Shown: positions 7,620 to 15,342, numbered from the stretch's first letter. The stretch is 23,919 nucleotides of DNA from an uncultured Clostridia bacterium (GCA_947178015.1 CAMWWW010000004.1:1-23919); one strand, 5' to 3'. Made by a program: numbers and translations. The notes: generated by a model from the sequence alone, not told the origin.

Positions 7620-7663
7620 CTCGTTCATTTCCTAGCGTTCAGGAATAAAAATCATACGTTCAA
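7620..7663. promoter_or_regulatory. Three CGTTCA repeats resembling LytTR-regulator boxes
   Basis: CGTTCA occurs at 7622-7627, 7636-7641 and 7657-7662. The last two start 21 bp apart, two helical turns, as for paired LytTR boxes. Against the AgrA-type pattern WMMGTTNRK, TACGTTCAA (7655-7663) and AGCGTTCAG (7634-7642) each match 8 of 9, and CTCGTTCAT (7620-7628) matches 7 of 9. They lie upstream of the orphan LytTR regulator unit and between it and the oppositely oriented RNA candidate. Confidence 0.5.
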
Positions 7664-7679
7664 GACAAAAGTGTGCTAA
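7651..7679 (-). promoter_or_regulatory. Possible promoter of the LytTR regulator transcript
   Basis: On the minus strand, TTAGCA (7679-7674), a 17-bp spacer and TATGAT (7656-7651). The spacer contains one CGTTCA box, and the other two lie just downstream of the predicted start. Confidence 0.45.
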
Positions 7680-7686
7680 TTGAGAG

Positions 7687-7888
7687 AAATTATGTTAAGA
7701 TTACTTCAGGGCTTGGAAGTACAGCGGGGGTTAAAACTCCATATTTTCCATTAAAAATCTTATACCTTACCTCTGCTGTATTTCGAGTCTTTAATCCCTA
7801 TAACGTAGTATAACATAATTTAACTCTGGGGTAAAGGAGCAAGAATAAACACTATGGTGAGCAAAGATGCACAGTCTTTGCTTTTTTT
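7687..7888 (+). ncRNA. Candidate structured non-coding RNA ending in an intrinsic terminator
   Basis: Two long stems can form. The outer stem is 7701-7711 with 7824-7834 (11 bp, three G-U). The inner stem is 7716-7730 with 7770-7784 (15 bp, three G-U), leaving a large one-sided internal loop (7785-7823) and a 39-nt apical loop. A clear terminator closes the unit at 7860-7888. No convincing gene for the terminator to serve is seen on this strand. A weak extended -10 (TGTGCTAAT, 7672-7680) could start it near 7687. Size and rod shape would fit 6S RNA; the divergent LytTR regulator would fit an RNAIII-like effector. I cannot assign an RNA family. A 20-codon ORF (7692-7754) lies at its 5' end. 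Confidence 0.45.
7860..7888 (+). terminator. Strong intrinsic terminator of the candidate RNA
   Basis: AGCAAAGA (7860-7867) and TCTTTGCT (7875-7882) form a perfect 8-bp stem with a 7-nt loop, followed by an unbroken T run to 7888. The other strand has no U tract, so it works for plus-strand transcription only. Confidence 0.85.
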
Positions 7889-7963
7889 CATGTTTAAAGA
7901 CAGGAAAGAAAATATGTTGCTTGCACAGCGTACATTCCACATGACAAACAGGGATAGAAAAAG

Positions 7964-8008
7964 ATATCCACACAGTTATCAACAAAATGTTGAAAACTAT
8001 GTGGATAT
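7964..8008. repeat. 21-bp near-perfect inverted repeat containing four DnaA-box-like 9-mers
   Basis: Arms 7964-7984 and 7988-8008 match at 19 of 21 positions around an AAA spacer. Each arm holds two 9-mers close to TTATCCACA: ATATCCACA (7964-7972, 8/9), TTATCAACA (7976-7984, 8/9), TTTTCAACA on the minus strand (7988-7996, 7/9) and ATATCCACA on the minus strand (8000-8008, 8/9). Read on the minus strand, the hairpin lies 57 nt past the SPFH stop codon and is followed by CTTTTTCT, so it may also be the terminator of the nfeD-SPFH operon. Confidence 0.65.
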
Positions 8009-8064
8009 GATGTTATTATCAGAATTTTCAGAATGAATTATGATTTGTTATTATAGTGTGCGTT

Positions 8065-9018
8065 TTATTTGTCTGCAGCGCCAACTTCTGTGATGGATTT
8101 TACCAAGCCAGCCAGCCCTTGAATCTCGGAAGGAATAATAATCTTAGTTGCTTTTCCGTCAGCAGCCTTGGCAAATGCTTCAAGGCTCTTAAGCTGGATC
8201 ACGGCATCGCTCGGAGCGGCTTCTTTGATAAAACGGATACCTTCTGCAGTAGCCATCTGGACAGCCTTGATTGCCTCTGCCTGACCTTCTGCCTCGCGGA
8301 TGGTTGCCTCTTTCTTTGCCTCTGCGCGGAGAATGGCGGCTTCTTTCTCCGCTTCAGCATCCAGAATGGCGGATGCCTTATGACCTTCTGCCACCAAAAT
8401 GGTAGATTTCTTTTCACCTTCTGCGCGAAGAATGGATTCACGGCGCTCACGCTCTGCCTTCATCTGCTTCTCCATCGCATCCTGAATAGCAGCAGGAGGG
8501 ATAATATTTTTAAGCTCGACACGTGTCACTTTAATTCCCCAAGGGTCTGTCGCAATATCCAAGGAAGAACGCATTTTTGCATTAATGATTTCTCTGGAGG
8601 TTAAAGTTTGGTCCAGCTCCAATTCACCGATAATATTTCGCAGGGTGGTGGAGGTCAGATTTTCAATAGCCATAATTGGATTCTCAACACCATAGGAGAA
8701 AAGCTTCGGATCGGTGATCTGGAAGAATACTACCGTGTCAATTCTCATGGTAACATTGTCCTTTGTGATTACCGGCTGCGGAGCAAAGTCAGCGACCTGT
8801 TCCTTTAAGATAACTTTTTTTGCCACGCGGTCAATAAATGGAATCTTAAAGTGCACACCTACCGACCAAGTGTCCTGATAGCCTCCCAGACGCTCGACAA
8901 CATAGGCGTGTGCCTGAGGTACAATCTTAACACAAGATGCCAATAAAAGCAGCAGGAATACAATAAATACAATGGCAGCTATTGTGCCGGTTGCAATATT
9001 AAAAGAAGCTAGTAACAT
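8065..9018 (-). CDS. SPFH/Band-7 (stomatin-like) membrane protein
   Basis: 317-aa membrane-anchored scaffold of the stomatin/prohibitin/flotillin superfamily, expected to form oligomers at the inner face of the membrane and to act with NfeD. One N-terminal membrane segment (about 8-30) is followed by the Band-7 domain (about 32-190; VPQAHAYVVERLGGY, GVHFKIPFIDRV). Next comes an Ala/Glu/Lys-rich coiled coil (about 180-255) with repeats around AEGEKK, AEGHKA, AEAEKE, AEAKKE and AEGQAE, and then a hydrophobic C-terminal tail. I choose ATG 9018, because AAAGGGGG sits 7 nt upstream; an in-frame ATG at 9042 would add 8 residues but lacks an SD. It is the second gene of an operon, 35 bp after nfeD. 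Confidence 0.93.
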   Translation of the reverse strand: MLLASFNIATGTIAAIVFIVFLLLLLASCVKIVPQAHAYVVERLGGYQDTWSVGVHFKIPFIDRVAKKVILKEQVADFAPQPVITKDNVTMRIDTVVFFQITDPKLFSYGVENPIMAIENLTSTTLRNIIGELELDQTLTSREIINAKMRSSLDIATDPWGIKVTRVELKNIIPPAAIQDAMEKQMKAERERRESILRAEGEKKSTILVAEGHKASAILDAEAEKEAAILRAEAKKEATIREAEGQAEAIKAVQMATAEGIRFIKEAAPSDAVIQLKSLEAFAKAADGKATKIIIPSEIQGLAGLVKSITEVGAADK

Positions 9019-9053
9019 AATAGATCCCCCTTTTTCATTCATCGATTATAAAA

Positions 9054-9485
9054 TTACATTAGTTTTTCCACAATTAGCTTTACGCCGCGGATCTCTTTCA
9101 CGATAACCTGCTCACCCGGCTCAATGATAACGGAGTCATCGGCGGATACAGCAGTCCATTCCATCCCATTTAAGATGGCGGAACCATAGCCTTCCGAATT
9201 ATTGATGATGGAAGTAACTTTGGCAGTTTGACCGACCAGCTCCTCCACATTAGTCTTAACAAAGTGCTTACTCGCATATTTTTGAGCAAGGGGCTTTGTA
9301 AAGAACAGCAGGATAAGAGAGATAATAACAAATATCGTAAACTGAAGAGCGAAGCCCATTCCCAACAGGGCGAAAAGATAGGCTACACCTGCGCCGATCG
9401 CGAACCAGATAGTAGTTAGGTTCAAGGTGACAGCTTCGATAATAATCAGTACGATAAAAACGATAAGCCAGCCGATTGTTTCCAT
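9054..9485 (-). CDS. NfeD-family membrane protein
   Basis: 143-aa NfeD partner of the SPFH protein encoded next. Three or four N-terminal membrane segments span about 5-75 (ETIGWLIVFIVLIIIEAVTL, then an IWFAIGAGVAYLFALLG block). A C-terminal OB-fold domain (about 85-143; VGQTAKVTSI, GEQVIVKEIRGVKLIVE) ends the protein, as in short NfeD1b-type members that lack the ClpP-like protease domain. ATG 9485 has GGAGGGG 5-6 nt upstream; the frame is open 10 codons further to 9515, but that region overlaps the promoter. The established nfeD-SPFH gene pairing supports a joint role in membrane organisation. Confidence 0.92.
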   Translation of the reverse strand: METIGWLIVFIVLIIIEAVTLNLTTIWFAIGAGVAYLFALLGMGFALQFTIFVIISLILLFFTKPLAQKYASKHFVKTNVEELVGQTAKVTSIINNSEGYGSAILNGMEWTAVSADDSVIIEPGEQVIVKEIRGVKLIVEKLM

Positions 9486-9515
9486 ATAATCCCCTCCTTT
9501 ATTTAGTATGCCCAC

Positions 9516-9544
9516 AGTATAGCATATATTTGATATAAAAACAT
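9516..9544 (-). promoter_or_regulatory. Extended -10 promoter of the nfeD-SPFH operon
   Basis: TATACT on the minus strand (9521-9516) preceded by TGC makes an extended -10; the -35 region (9544-9539, ATGTTT) is weak. The 9516-9595 spacer holds no other gene. Confidence 0.6.
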
Positions 9545-9595
9545 AAAGATGTCATAAAAGGGGGATGTTTTTGTAATAATTTCGAATAAAACATG

Positions 9596-10528
9596 TTATA
9601 TCACAGAGTACAATATAATGCGCAGATAAAAAGTAGTATCATCCCATATGGTTTCCATGCTTCCTAGATTGTTTCCAAGCAATTCTTTCATCACAGATAG
9701 TCCGTAGCCATGGCGGGAGGCGTTTTTCTTGCGGGTAAGAAGATTCCCTTTTTCGTCGGACAAAATAGTTCCATCGTAGGGATTGCTGATCTCAATAAAC
9801 AGATTTTTCTTTTCAATCTGCATGGAGATGGCGATACAGCGCTTTTCCTCTGGTACATGGAGAGTTGCCTCAACGGCGTTGTCAAGTGCGTTGCCCAGAA
9901 GTCCGCACAGCCGAATATCGCTTGCATCAAGCTGGGTTGGTATATTGAGGCTTAATAGATATTGAATGTGGGCCTCTTCTGTTGAGGCGATGCGGTGGTT
10001 GATAACCGCGTCAACCACCATATTTCCGGTGCGCGCCTGAAGTCTTGCAGGTGCTGCTTTGTACATCTGCGGCAGATAGTGAAGGATTCCATTGATATCT
10101 CCTTTTCTGGCAAGGGTTTCAAGAAGGATATAGTTATTCTTAAGTTCATGTCTCATACGCCGAAATTCCTGCTGGCTGCGCGAGATTTCCTGATACTGCT
10201 TTGCGTAGTATTCGAGCTGGCGATTATAGAGTGCTTCTTTTATCCCTGAATCGGTTTTCTCCTGTATTTTGTCAAAGATATTAAAAATAACGGCACTGCA
10301 TAATAGGACAAGGGCTATAATGGCAGCGGACAGGATGCGCAGGGCGATGGTACCCGTCAATACATAGTAAAATAGCAGATTGAGCGCTATCCATAAAGCC
10401 GCCCAAGCGGTCAAGAAGAGAGGACGTTTCCTGCGCTGATGCGGCATTAACAGGGAAGAATAGCCATAGCCCCAGAATAGATGAAAAAAATTGATAATCA
10501 GAAGGAGAAGTATTTCTTGTATATTCAT
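9596..10528 (-). CDS. GHKL-domain sensor histidine kinase (AgrC-like), short sensor
   Basis: 310-aa membrane histidine kinase of the AgrC/ComD group. Three N-terminal hydrophobic segments (about 3-22, 37-57, 62-85) are followed by a coiled linker and the phosphorylation region RRMRHELKNN with His127. The GHKL ATPase domain has an N box LGNALDN (212-218) and a G box HGYG (274-277). Typical AgrC proteins have about six membrane segments and 410-440 aa, so the sensor here is short. The stop of the response regulator overlaps the start as TGATG, giving tight translational coupling; a GTG one codon upstream (10531) is less likely. No AgrB or AgrD gene is adjacent, so the signal is unknown. Confidence 0.9.
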   Translation of the reverse strand: MNIQEILLLLIINFFHLFWGYGYSSLLMPHQRRKRPLFLTAWAALWIALNLLFYYVLTGTIALRILSAAIIALVLLCSAVIFNIFDKIQEKTDSGIKEALYNRQLEYYAKQYQEISRSQQEFRRMRHELKNNYILLETLARKGDINGILHYLPQMYKAAPARLQARTGNMVVDAVINHRIASTEEAHIQYLLSLNIPTQLDASDIRLCGLLGNALDNAVEATLHVPEEKRCIAISMQIEKKNLFIEISNPYDGTILSDEKGNLLTRKKNASRHGYGLSVMKELLGNNLGSMETIWDDTTFYLRIILYSVI

Positions 10529-11247
10529 CACGAATCTTCCTTTCTGAAATAATGCCAGAATTCATTTCTTAGCTTAGGGCGATTTTTTTCGCTGATATTT
10601 AATATGGTTCCATCTGTGAGAGCAAGCCGTTCGTACTGAAAGGATGCAACGTTGTCCATATTTACTAAATAAGCTTTGTGTATACGCGCAAAATGGAAAT
10701 CCTTAAGGCTTTCTTCCACATGATTGAGTTTATCATAGAATTCAAAAGTTGTTTTCTGGGTGTGGATTATCACCTTTCGGCCCGCGCTTTCAAAATATAG
10801 AATTTCCTTGCAGGGTACTTTGGAAAGGCTTTTGCCGCTTCGAAAGCAAAAATAATTGTTCTGCATGGCGTTAATTCGTTTTTGGGCCTGTAGAAAGATG
10901 GACAAAAAATCTTCATATGCAACAGGCTTTTTTAAAAAACGAAAAGGCTCTGCTTCAAAAAGCTGGCGCAGATATTCTTCATGGCTTGAGATATAGACAA
11001 TTAAGACATGATAATCCTGTTCCCGAATGGCTCTGGCTGTTTCGATCCCATCCATTCCATTCATTTCAATATCAAGAAAGATTAGATCATAACAGCTTCC
11101 ATTTTGATAGTCCTGAACCAAAGTGCTGCCAGACAGAAAAATGCTGCTCTCCAGCGAAAAATGATATTCCCCTGCAATTTGATCCAGATAGGTTTGTACG
11201 GTTCCGGTAAATGCTGGATTATCGTCACATATGGCTATTTTTATCAT
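10528..11247 (-). CDS. LytTR-family response regulator (AgrA-like), partner of the GHKL kinase
   Basis: 239-aa DNA-binding response regulator. The receiver domain (1-120) has Asp8-Asp9, phosphoacceptor Asp59 in LIFLDIEMNGMDG, Ser88 and Lys107 in LKKP. The LytTR domain (about 135-235) has EILYFESAGRKVIIHT and FHFARIHKAYLVNM, characteristic of the family. ATG 11247 is preceded by AAAGGAG with suitable spacing and fits the usual MIKIAICDDN start; the frame extends upstream to 11277 without an SD. It is the first gene of a two-gene unit with the kinase behind its own promoter. Regulated genes are not evident from the window. Confidence 0.93.
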   Translation of the reverse strand: MIKIAICDDNPAFTGTVQTYLDQIAGEYHFSLESSIFLSGSTLVQDYQNGSCYDLIFLDIEMNGMDGIETARAIREQDYHVLIVYISSHEEYLRQLFEAEPFRFLKKPVAYEDFLSIFLQAQKRINAMQNNYFCFRSGKSLSKVPCKEILYFESAGRKVIIHTQKTTFEFYDKLNHVEESLKDFHFARIHKAYLVNMDNVASFQYERLALTDGTILNISEKNRPKLRNEFWHYFRKEDS

Positions 11248-11288
11248 AATATGGACTCCTTTATAGAAAATAGGCAAGTAATAACATA

Positions 11289-11317
11289 AGTATACGTAAA
11301 AAAAACGGGATAATCAA
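11289..11317 (-). promoter_or_regulatory. Promoter of the LytTR regulator/GHKL kinase operon
   Basis: On the minus strand, TTGATT (11317-11312), a 17-bp spacer with eight consecutive T, and TATACT (11294-11289). Confidence 0.7.
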
Positions 11318-11337
11318 GTGCAGAAATGAATCTTATC

Positions 11338-11366
11338 TTGTTTTATTGGCGTTTTGGTGTTATGAT
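11338..11366 (+). promoter_or_regulatory. Promoter of the gdpP-rplI-dnaB operon
   Basis: TTGTTT (11338-11343), a 17-bp spacer and TATGAT (11361-11366), with TGT at 11358-11360 providing an extended -10. It is divergent from the two-component promoter. Confidence 0.65.
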
Positions 11367-11421
11367 GGAGTGTAGGATATACTCGGAATGGCTACGGTAC
11401 TGTGGCAGAATTGAGGGCGAT

Positions 11422-13467
11422 ATGAATAAGAAAATTAAGCTTAGAGGGCAGTTAAAGACCTATATGCTGTGGCCAATCTGGCTGACAGTGCTTTTGGTGG
11501 CGGCAACACTGCTGATGGTAAGGATAAATGTACAATGTTGTATTATAATGGGGGGTATCACACTTCTATATTTTGTTATTTCTGTCGCTATGTATCTGAA
11601 AAATAAGCCGGGGATAACGAATGAGCTGGTGTCCTTTGCAACAGAGTACGCGCAGGTGCAGAAGCAGTTTTTGTATAATCTGGAGATTCCTTATGGACTT
11701 TTGGATGAACAGGGAAGGCTTTTGTGGGCAAATGAGAAGCTGATGGAGGTTCTGCTTCGCACAAAATACAAGAAAAAGATGATTACCTCTTTTTTCCCGG
11801 AGGTGAAAAAGTCCTTCTTTCAATCGGGCGAAGAGGAGTTATCCGTTGAGGCAGTCTATGATGAGAGAAATTACAGGCTGATGTTGCGCAAGATCGCGAT
11901 GAGTGATGTGGTGGAGGACAGCGAGATTGTGGAGTACCCGGAGGAGGGAGTCTGCCTGATCGCCTTTTATATGGTAGATGAGACGACGATCAAGCACTAT
12001 ATGAAGGAAAATGAGGAGCAGAAGCTGATATCAGGGCTTATCTATATCGATAATTACGACGAGGCGCTTGACAGCGTGGAAAGTGTGCGGCGTTCTCTGT
12101 TGGTAGCGTTGATAGACAGAAAGATTAATAAATATATCAGTGATATTGATGGCATAGTCCGAAAGATTGAGAAGGATAAATATTTTATCGTTTTTCAGAG
12201 CAAGTACTTAAAGGGACTGAGGGAGAATCGTTTTTCTATTCTTGCCGAGGTGAAGAATGTCAATATCGGCAATGAGATGGCCGTCACCTTAAGCATTGGT
12301 CTGGGCGTCAATGCAAAAGGATATGCAGAGGCATGTGAGTATGCCCGTGTTGCGATGGATCTGGCGCTCGGCAGAGGCGGTGATCAGGCGGTGATCAAGG
12401 ATGGAGAGAATATCTATTATTATGGCGGAAAGTCGCAGTCCGTGGAGAAAAATACTCGTGTGAAAGCTAGGGTGAAGGCTCACGCGCTGAGGGAGATATT
12501 CGAAAATAATGATAAGGTAATGGTTATGGGGCATAAGATTGGCGATGCAGACGCCTTTGGCTCTGCCATCGGCATCTACCGCGCGGCGAAATCTATGGCA
12601 AAAAAAAGCCATATTGTGGCAAATGTGATTACCTCCTCGGTAAAGCCAATGCTGGATTGCTTTTCGAACAATCCTGACTATGAGGAGGATATGTTTATCG
12701 GCATTAATGAAGCAATTGAGCGTGTGGATGAGAATACCGTGGTCGTGGTTGTGGATGTGAATCGTCCAAGCTATACCGAGTGTGAGGATTTGCTGCGCAT
12801 TGCAAAGACAATCGTGGTGATCGATCATCACAGACAGGGCAGCGAGGTGATAGACAATGCCATTCTGTCCTATGTAGAACCATATGCATCCTCTGCGAGT
12901 GAGATGGTGGCAGAGATCTTGCAGTATATTGGTGACAATATTAAGATGAAGCCGATAGAAGCAGATGCGCTCTATGCAGGAATTGTGATAGATACGCAGA
13001 ACTTTGTAAATAAAACAGGTGTGCGAACTTTTGAAGCTGCCGCCTTCTTGAGAAGGAATGGTGCCGATGTGGTCAGGGTAAGAAAGATGTTCCGGGATAA
13101 TATGCAGGATCATATGGCAAAAGCAGAGGCAGTCCACCACGCAGAGTTATTCGAGGAATCCTTTGCAGTATCCATCAGCCCGGCGACTGGGCTTGACAGT
13201 CCCACGATTGTGGCGGCGCAGGCTGCAAATGATCTATTGAGCATTAATGGTATAAAAGCGTCCTTTGTTCTCACAGATTATAATAATAAGATTTATATCA
13301 GCGCGCGCTCCATTGATGAAGTGAATGTGCAGCTTATTATGGAGCAGATGGGCGGAGGCGGTCATATGAGCATCGCGGGCGCACAGCTTGAGAATGTGAC
13401 GCTGGAAGAGGCAAAGGAACAGCTAAAAGAGACAGTAAAACGCATGTTAGCGGAAGGAGATATTTAG
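11422..13467 (+). CDS. gdpP: Cyclic-di-AMP phosphodiesterase GdpP (DHH-DHHA1 family)
   Basis: 681-aa membrane-bound enzyme that hydrolyses c-di-AMP to pApA, thereby affecting potassium/osmotic balance and wall stress responses. Two N-terminal membrane segments (about 15-33 and 40-58), a PAS-like domain (about 82-185) and a degenerate GGDEF domain (about 200-345; the signature is not intact) precede the DHH domain. The latter has GHKIGDADAFG (370-380), Asp445 in VVVVVDVNR and the DHH triad 468-470, all metal ligands. DHHA1 ends with GGGGH near the C-terminus. ATG 11422 has GAGGG 4-5 nt upstream; the open frame extends 32 codons further, across the promoter region, and is rejected. Co-transcribed with rplI, which starts 2 bp after the stop. 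Confidence 0.95.
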   Translation: MNKKIKLRGQLKTYMLWPIWLTVLLVAATLLMVRINVQCCIIMGGITLLYFVISVAMYLKNKPGITNELVSFATEYAQVQKQFLYNLEIPYGLLDEQGRLLWANEKLMEVLLRTKYKKKMITSFFPEVKKSFFQSGEEELSVEAVYDERNYRLMLRKIAMSDVVEDSEIVEYPEEGVCLIAFYMVDETTIKHYMKENEEQKLISGLIYIDNYDEALDSVESVRRSLLVALIDRKINKYISDIDGIVRKIEKDKYFIVFQSKYLKGLRENRFSILAEVKNVNIGNEMAVTLSIGLGVNAKGYAEACEYARVAMDLALGRGGDQAVIKDGENIYYYGGKSQSVEKNTRVKARVKAHALREIFENNDKVMVMGHKIGDADAFGSAIGIYRAAKSMAKKSHIVANVITSSVKPMLDCFSNNPDYEEDMFIGINEAIERVDENTVVVVVDVNRPSYTECEDLLRIAKTIVVIDHHRQGSEVIDNAILSYVEPYASSASEMVAEILQYIGDNIKMKPIEADALYAGIVIDTQNFVNKTGVRTFEAAAFLRRNGADVVRVRKMFRDNMQDHMAKAEAVHHAELFEESFAVSISPATGLDSPTIVAAQAANDLLSINGIKASFVLTDYNNKIYISARSIDEVNVQLIMEQMGGGGHMSIAGAQLENVTLEEAKEQLKETVKRMLAEGDI

Positions 13468-13469
13468 AG

Positions 13470-13919
13470 ATGGAAATTATATTACTGGAAGATGTGAAAT
13501 CATTGGGAAAAAAAGGGCAGATTGTCAAGATCAATGACGGTTATGCCAGAAATTATGTGCTGCCAAAGAAGCTGGGAGTGGAGGCTACAACAAAAAATCT
13601 AAATGATCTTAAGCTTCAGCAGGCAAACGAAGTAAAAAGACAACAAGAAATAAAAAAAGAGGCGGAGGAGCTAAAGACAAAGATTGAGGAAAAACCCGTT
13701 ACCGTTGCAATCAAGGCAGGAGAGGGAGGAAGAATATTTGGTTCCGTGTCAACAAAGGAGATCTCCACGGCAACATTAGCACAATTTGGCTTTGAGGTAG
13801 ATAAAAAGAAGATGCAGCTCTCCGATCCGATTAAGGCTTTGGGAAATTACATTATCCCAGTTAAACTTCACAAGGAGGTAACAGCGGAGCTGACCGTACG
13901 GGTAGTGGAAGCAAAATAG
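13470..13919 (+). CDS. rplI: 50S ribosomal protein L9
   Basis: 149-aa L9 of the large ribosomal subunit, binding 23S rRNA at the L1-stalk base and affecting frame maintenance. The N-terminal domain has the signature GKKGQIVKINDGYARNYVLP (13-32) followed by a long charged connecting helix (about 45-75). The C-terminal domain begins near the GGRIFGSVS segment. Length and layout are normal. AAGGAGAT inside the end of gdpP serves as SD. The gdpP-rplI-dnaB order is conserved in Firmicutes. Confidence 0.97.
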   Translation: MEIILLEDVKSLGKKGQIVKINDGYARNYVLPKKLGVEATTKNLNDLKLQQANEVKRQQEIKKEAEELKTKIEEKPVTVAIKAGEGGRIFGSVSTKEISTATLAQFGFEVDKKKMQLSDPIKALGNYIIPVKLHKEVTAELTVRVVEAK

Positions 13920-13976
13920 AAGGATAGAGCGTTTAGCGTGTGTCTGAAAACGTATTAACAGAGGAGGAATTTGCAC

Positions 13977-15305
13977 ATGGATGAAGCACTTATCAAAAGA
14001 GTGCTGCCTCACAGCATAGAGGCGGAGCAGTCTGTGGTAGGTTCCATGTTGATGGATAAAGAGGCGATTCTCACCGCTTCAGAGCTTCTTGTTCCAGAAG
14101 ATTTCTATGGACGTCAGTACGGCGTGATGTTCGGCACGATCGTTGAGCTGTACAATGAGGGCAGTCCGGTAGATATGGTGACGCTTCGGGAGAGACTTCG
14201 AGAGAAGGAGGTACCGCCAGAAGTTTCCAGTGTAGAGTTTATTCGTGATCTGATCAATGCCGTGCCAACCTCAATCAACATCAAGCAGTACGCAGATATT
14301 GTATATGAAAAATCTGTACTGCGCAGGCTGATTAAGGTAAATGAGGAAATTGAAGGGCTGTGCTATCAGGGAAAAGAACGGCTGGATGTGATTCTGGGCG
14401 AGACAGAAAAGAAGGTTTTTCAGCTTCTTCAGAGCCGAAACAGTGGAGATTATGTGTCCATCAAGGAAACCGTGATCAAAACGTTGGAGAAGATAGAGCT
14501 GGCATCGAGAACAAAGGGAAATGTAACCGGGATCGCCACAGGTTTTTATGATTTAGACTATATGACAGCAGGCTTGCAGCCCTCAGATTTTATCCTGATA
14601 GGGGCGAGACCGTCCATGGGCAAGACAGCATTGATCCTTAATTTAGCAGAGTATATCGGAATCCGAAATAATATACCGATTGCGATATTTAGCTTGGAGA
14701 TGTCAAGAGAGCAGTTGATGAATCGTATGTTTGCGATGGAGGCACGTGTGGATCTCCAAAAACTCCGCACAGGAGATCTAAGTGACAGCGATTGGGAGAA
14801 ACTGATAGAGAGTGCTGGTGTAATAGGAAAATCAGGGCTGATTATTGACGACACACCGGGGATTTCTATCGGAGAGCTTCGGTCTAAGTGCAGGAAATAT
14901 AAGCTAGAGCACAATTTAAGCTTGGTTATTATTGATTATTTGCAGTTAATGACAGGAAATGGAAGAACCGACAGCAGACAACAAGAGATATCAGAGATTT
15001 CGCGTTCATTAAAGGCATTGGCGAGAGAGATACATGCTCCGGTGATTGCCATCTCTCAGGTAAACCGTGCCTGCGAGACAAGACCCGATCACAGACCGAT
15101 GATGTCCGATCTAAGAGAATCTGGATCCATCGAGCAGGACGCAGATGTGATAATGTTTCTTTACAGAGATGAATACTACAACAAGGATTCGGACAAAAAA
15201 GGCATAGCAGAGATAATCATTGCCAAGCAGAGAAATGGATCAATCGGCACCGTAAATCTCGCATGGCTTCCTACATTAACAAAATTTGCCAATCTTGAAA
15301 AATAG
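13977..15305 (+). CDS. dnaB: Replicative DNA helicase DnaB/DnaC type
   Basis: 442-aa hexameric 5'-3' replicative helicase that unwinds the fork and interacts with primase. The N-terminal helical domain (about 1-110) and linker (about 110-180) precede the RecA-like domain. That domain has Walker A GARPSMGKT (209-217), Walker B LVIIDYLQL (316-324), SQVNRACE (360-367) and KQRNG (417-421) near the arginine-finger region. ATG 13977 is chosen because GAGGAGG at 13961-13967 is 9 nt upstream; the TTG two codons earlier (13971) is less likely. No intein or insertion is present. Last gene of the gdpP operon, 57 bp after rplI, closed by the hairpin at 15343-15406. Confidence 0.96.
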   Translation: MDEALIKRVLPHSIEAEQSVVGSMLMDKEAILTASELLVPEDFYGRQYGVMFGTIVELYNEGSPVDMVTLRERLREKEVPPEVSSVEFIRDLINAVPTSINIKQYADIVYEKSVLRRLIKVNEEIEGLCYQGKERLDVILGETEKKVFQLLQSRNSGDYVSIKETVIKTLEKIELASRTKGNVTGIATGFYDLDYMTAGLQPSDFILIGARPSMGKTALILNLAEYIGIRNNIPIAIFSLEMSREQLMNRMFAMEARVDLQKLRTGDLSDSDWEKLIESAGVIGKSGLIIDDTPGISIGELRSKCRKYKLEHNLSLVIIDYLQLMTGNGRTDSRQQEISEISRSLKALAREIHAPVIAISQVNRACETRPDHRPMMSDLRESGSIEQDADVIMFLYRDEYYNKDSDKKGIAEIIIAKQRNGSIGTVNLAWLPTLTKFANLEK

Positions 15306-15342
15306 TTGAAAACAAACAGGTTCACAACACAAAGAAAAGTAG

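Noticed and set aside
7854..8036. 60-codon plus-strand ORF
   Set aside because: It runs straight through the intrinsic terminator at 7860-7888 and the inverted repeat at 7964-8008; the nearest AAGGAG is too far from its ATG.
8056..8604. 182-codon plus-strand ORF rich in Cys, Phe and Leu
   Set aside because: It is antisense to the SPFH gene; the Cys/Leu/Phe-rich composition comes from reading the Ala/Glu-rich coiled-coil codons backwards, and there is no SD.
12289..13140. 283-codon minus-strand ORF
   Set aside because: Antisense shadow of the DHH-domain part of gdpP; His/Cys/Ile-rich composition without family motifs, and no promoter or SD.
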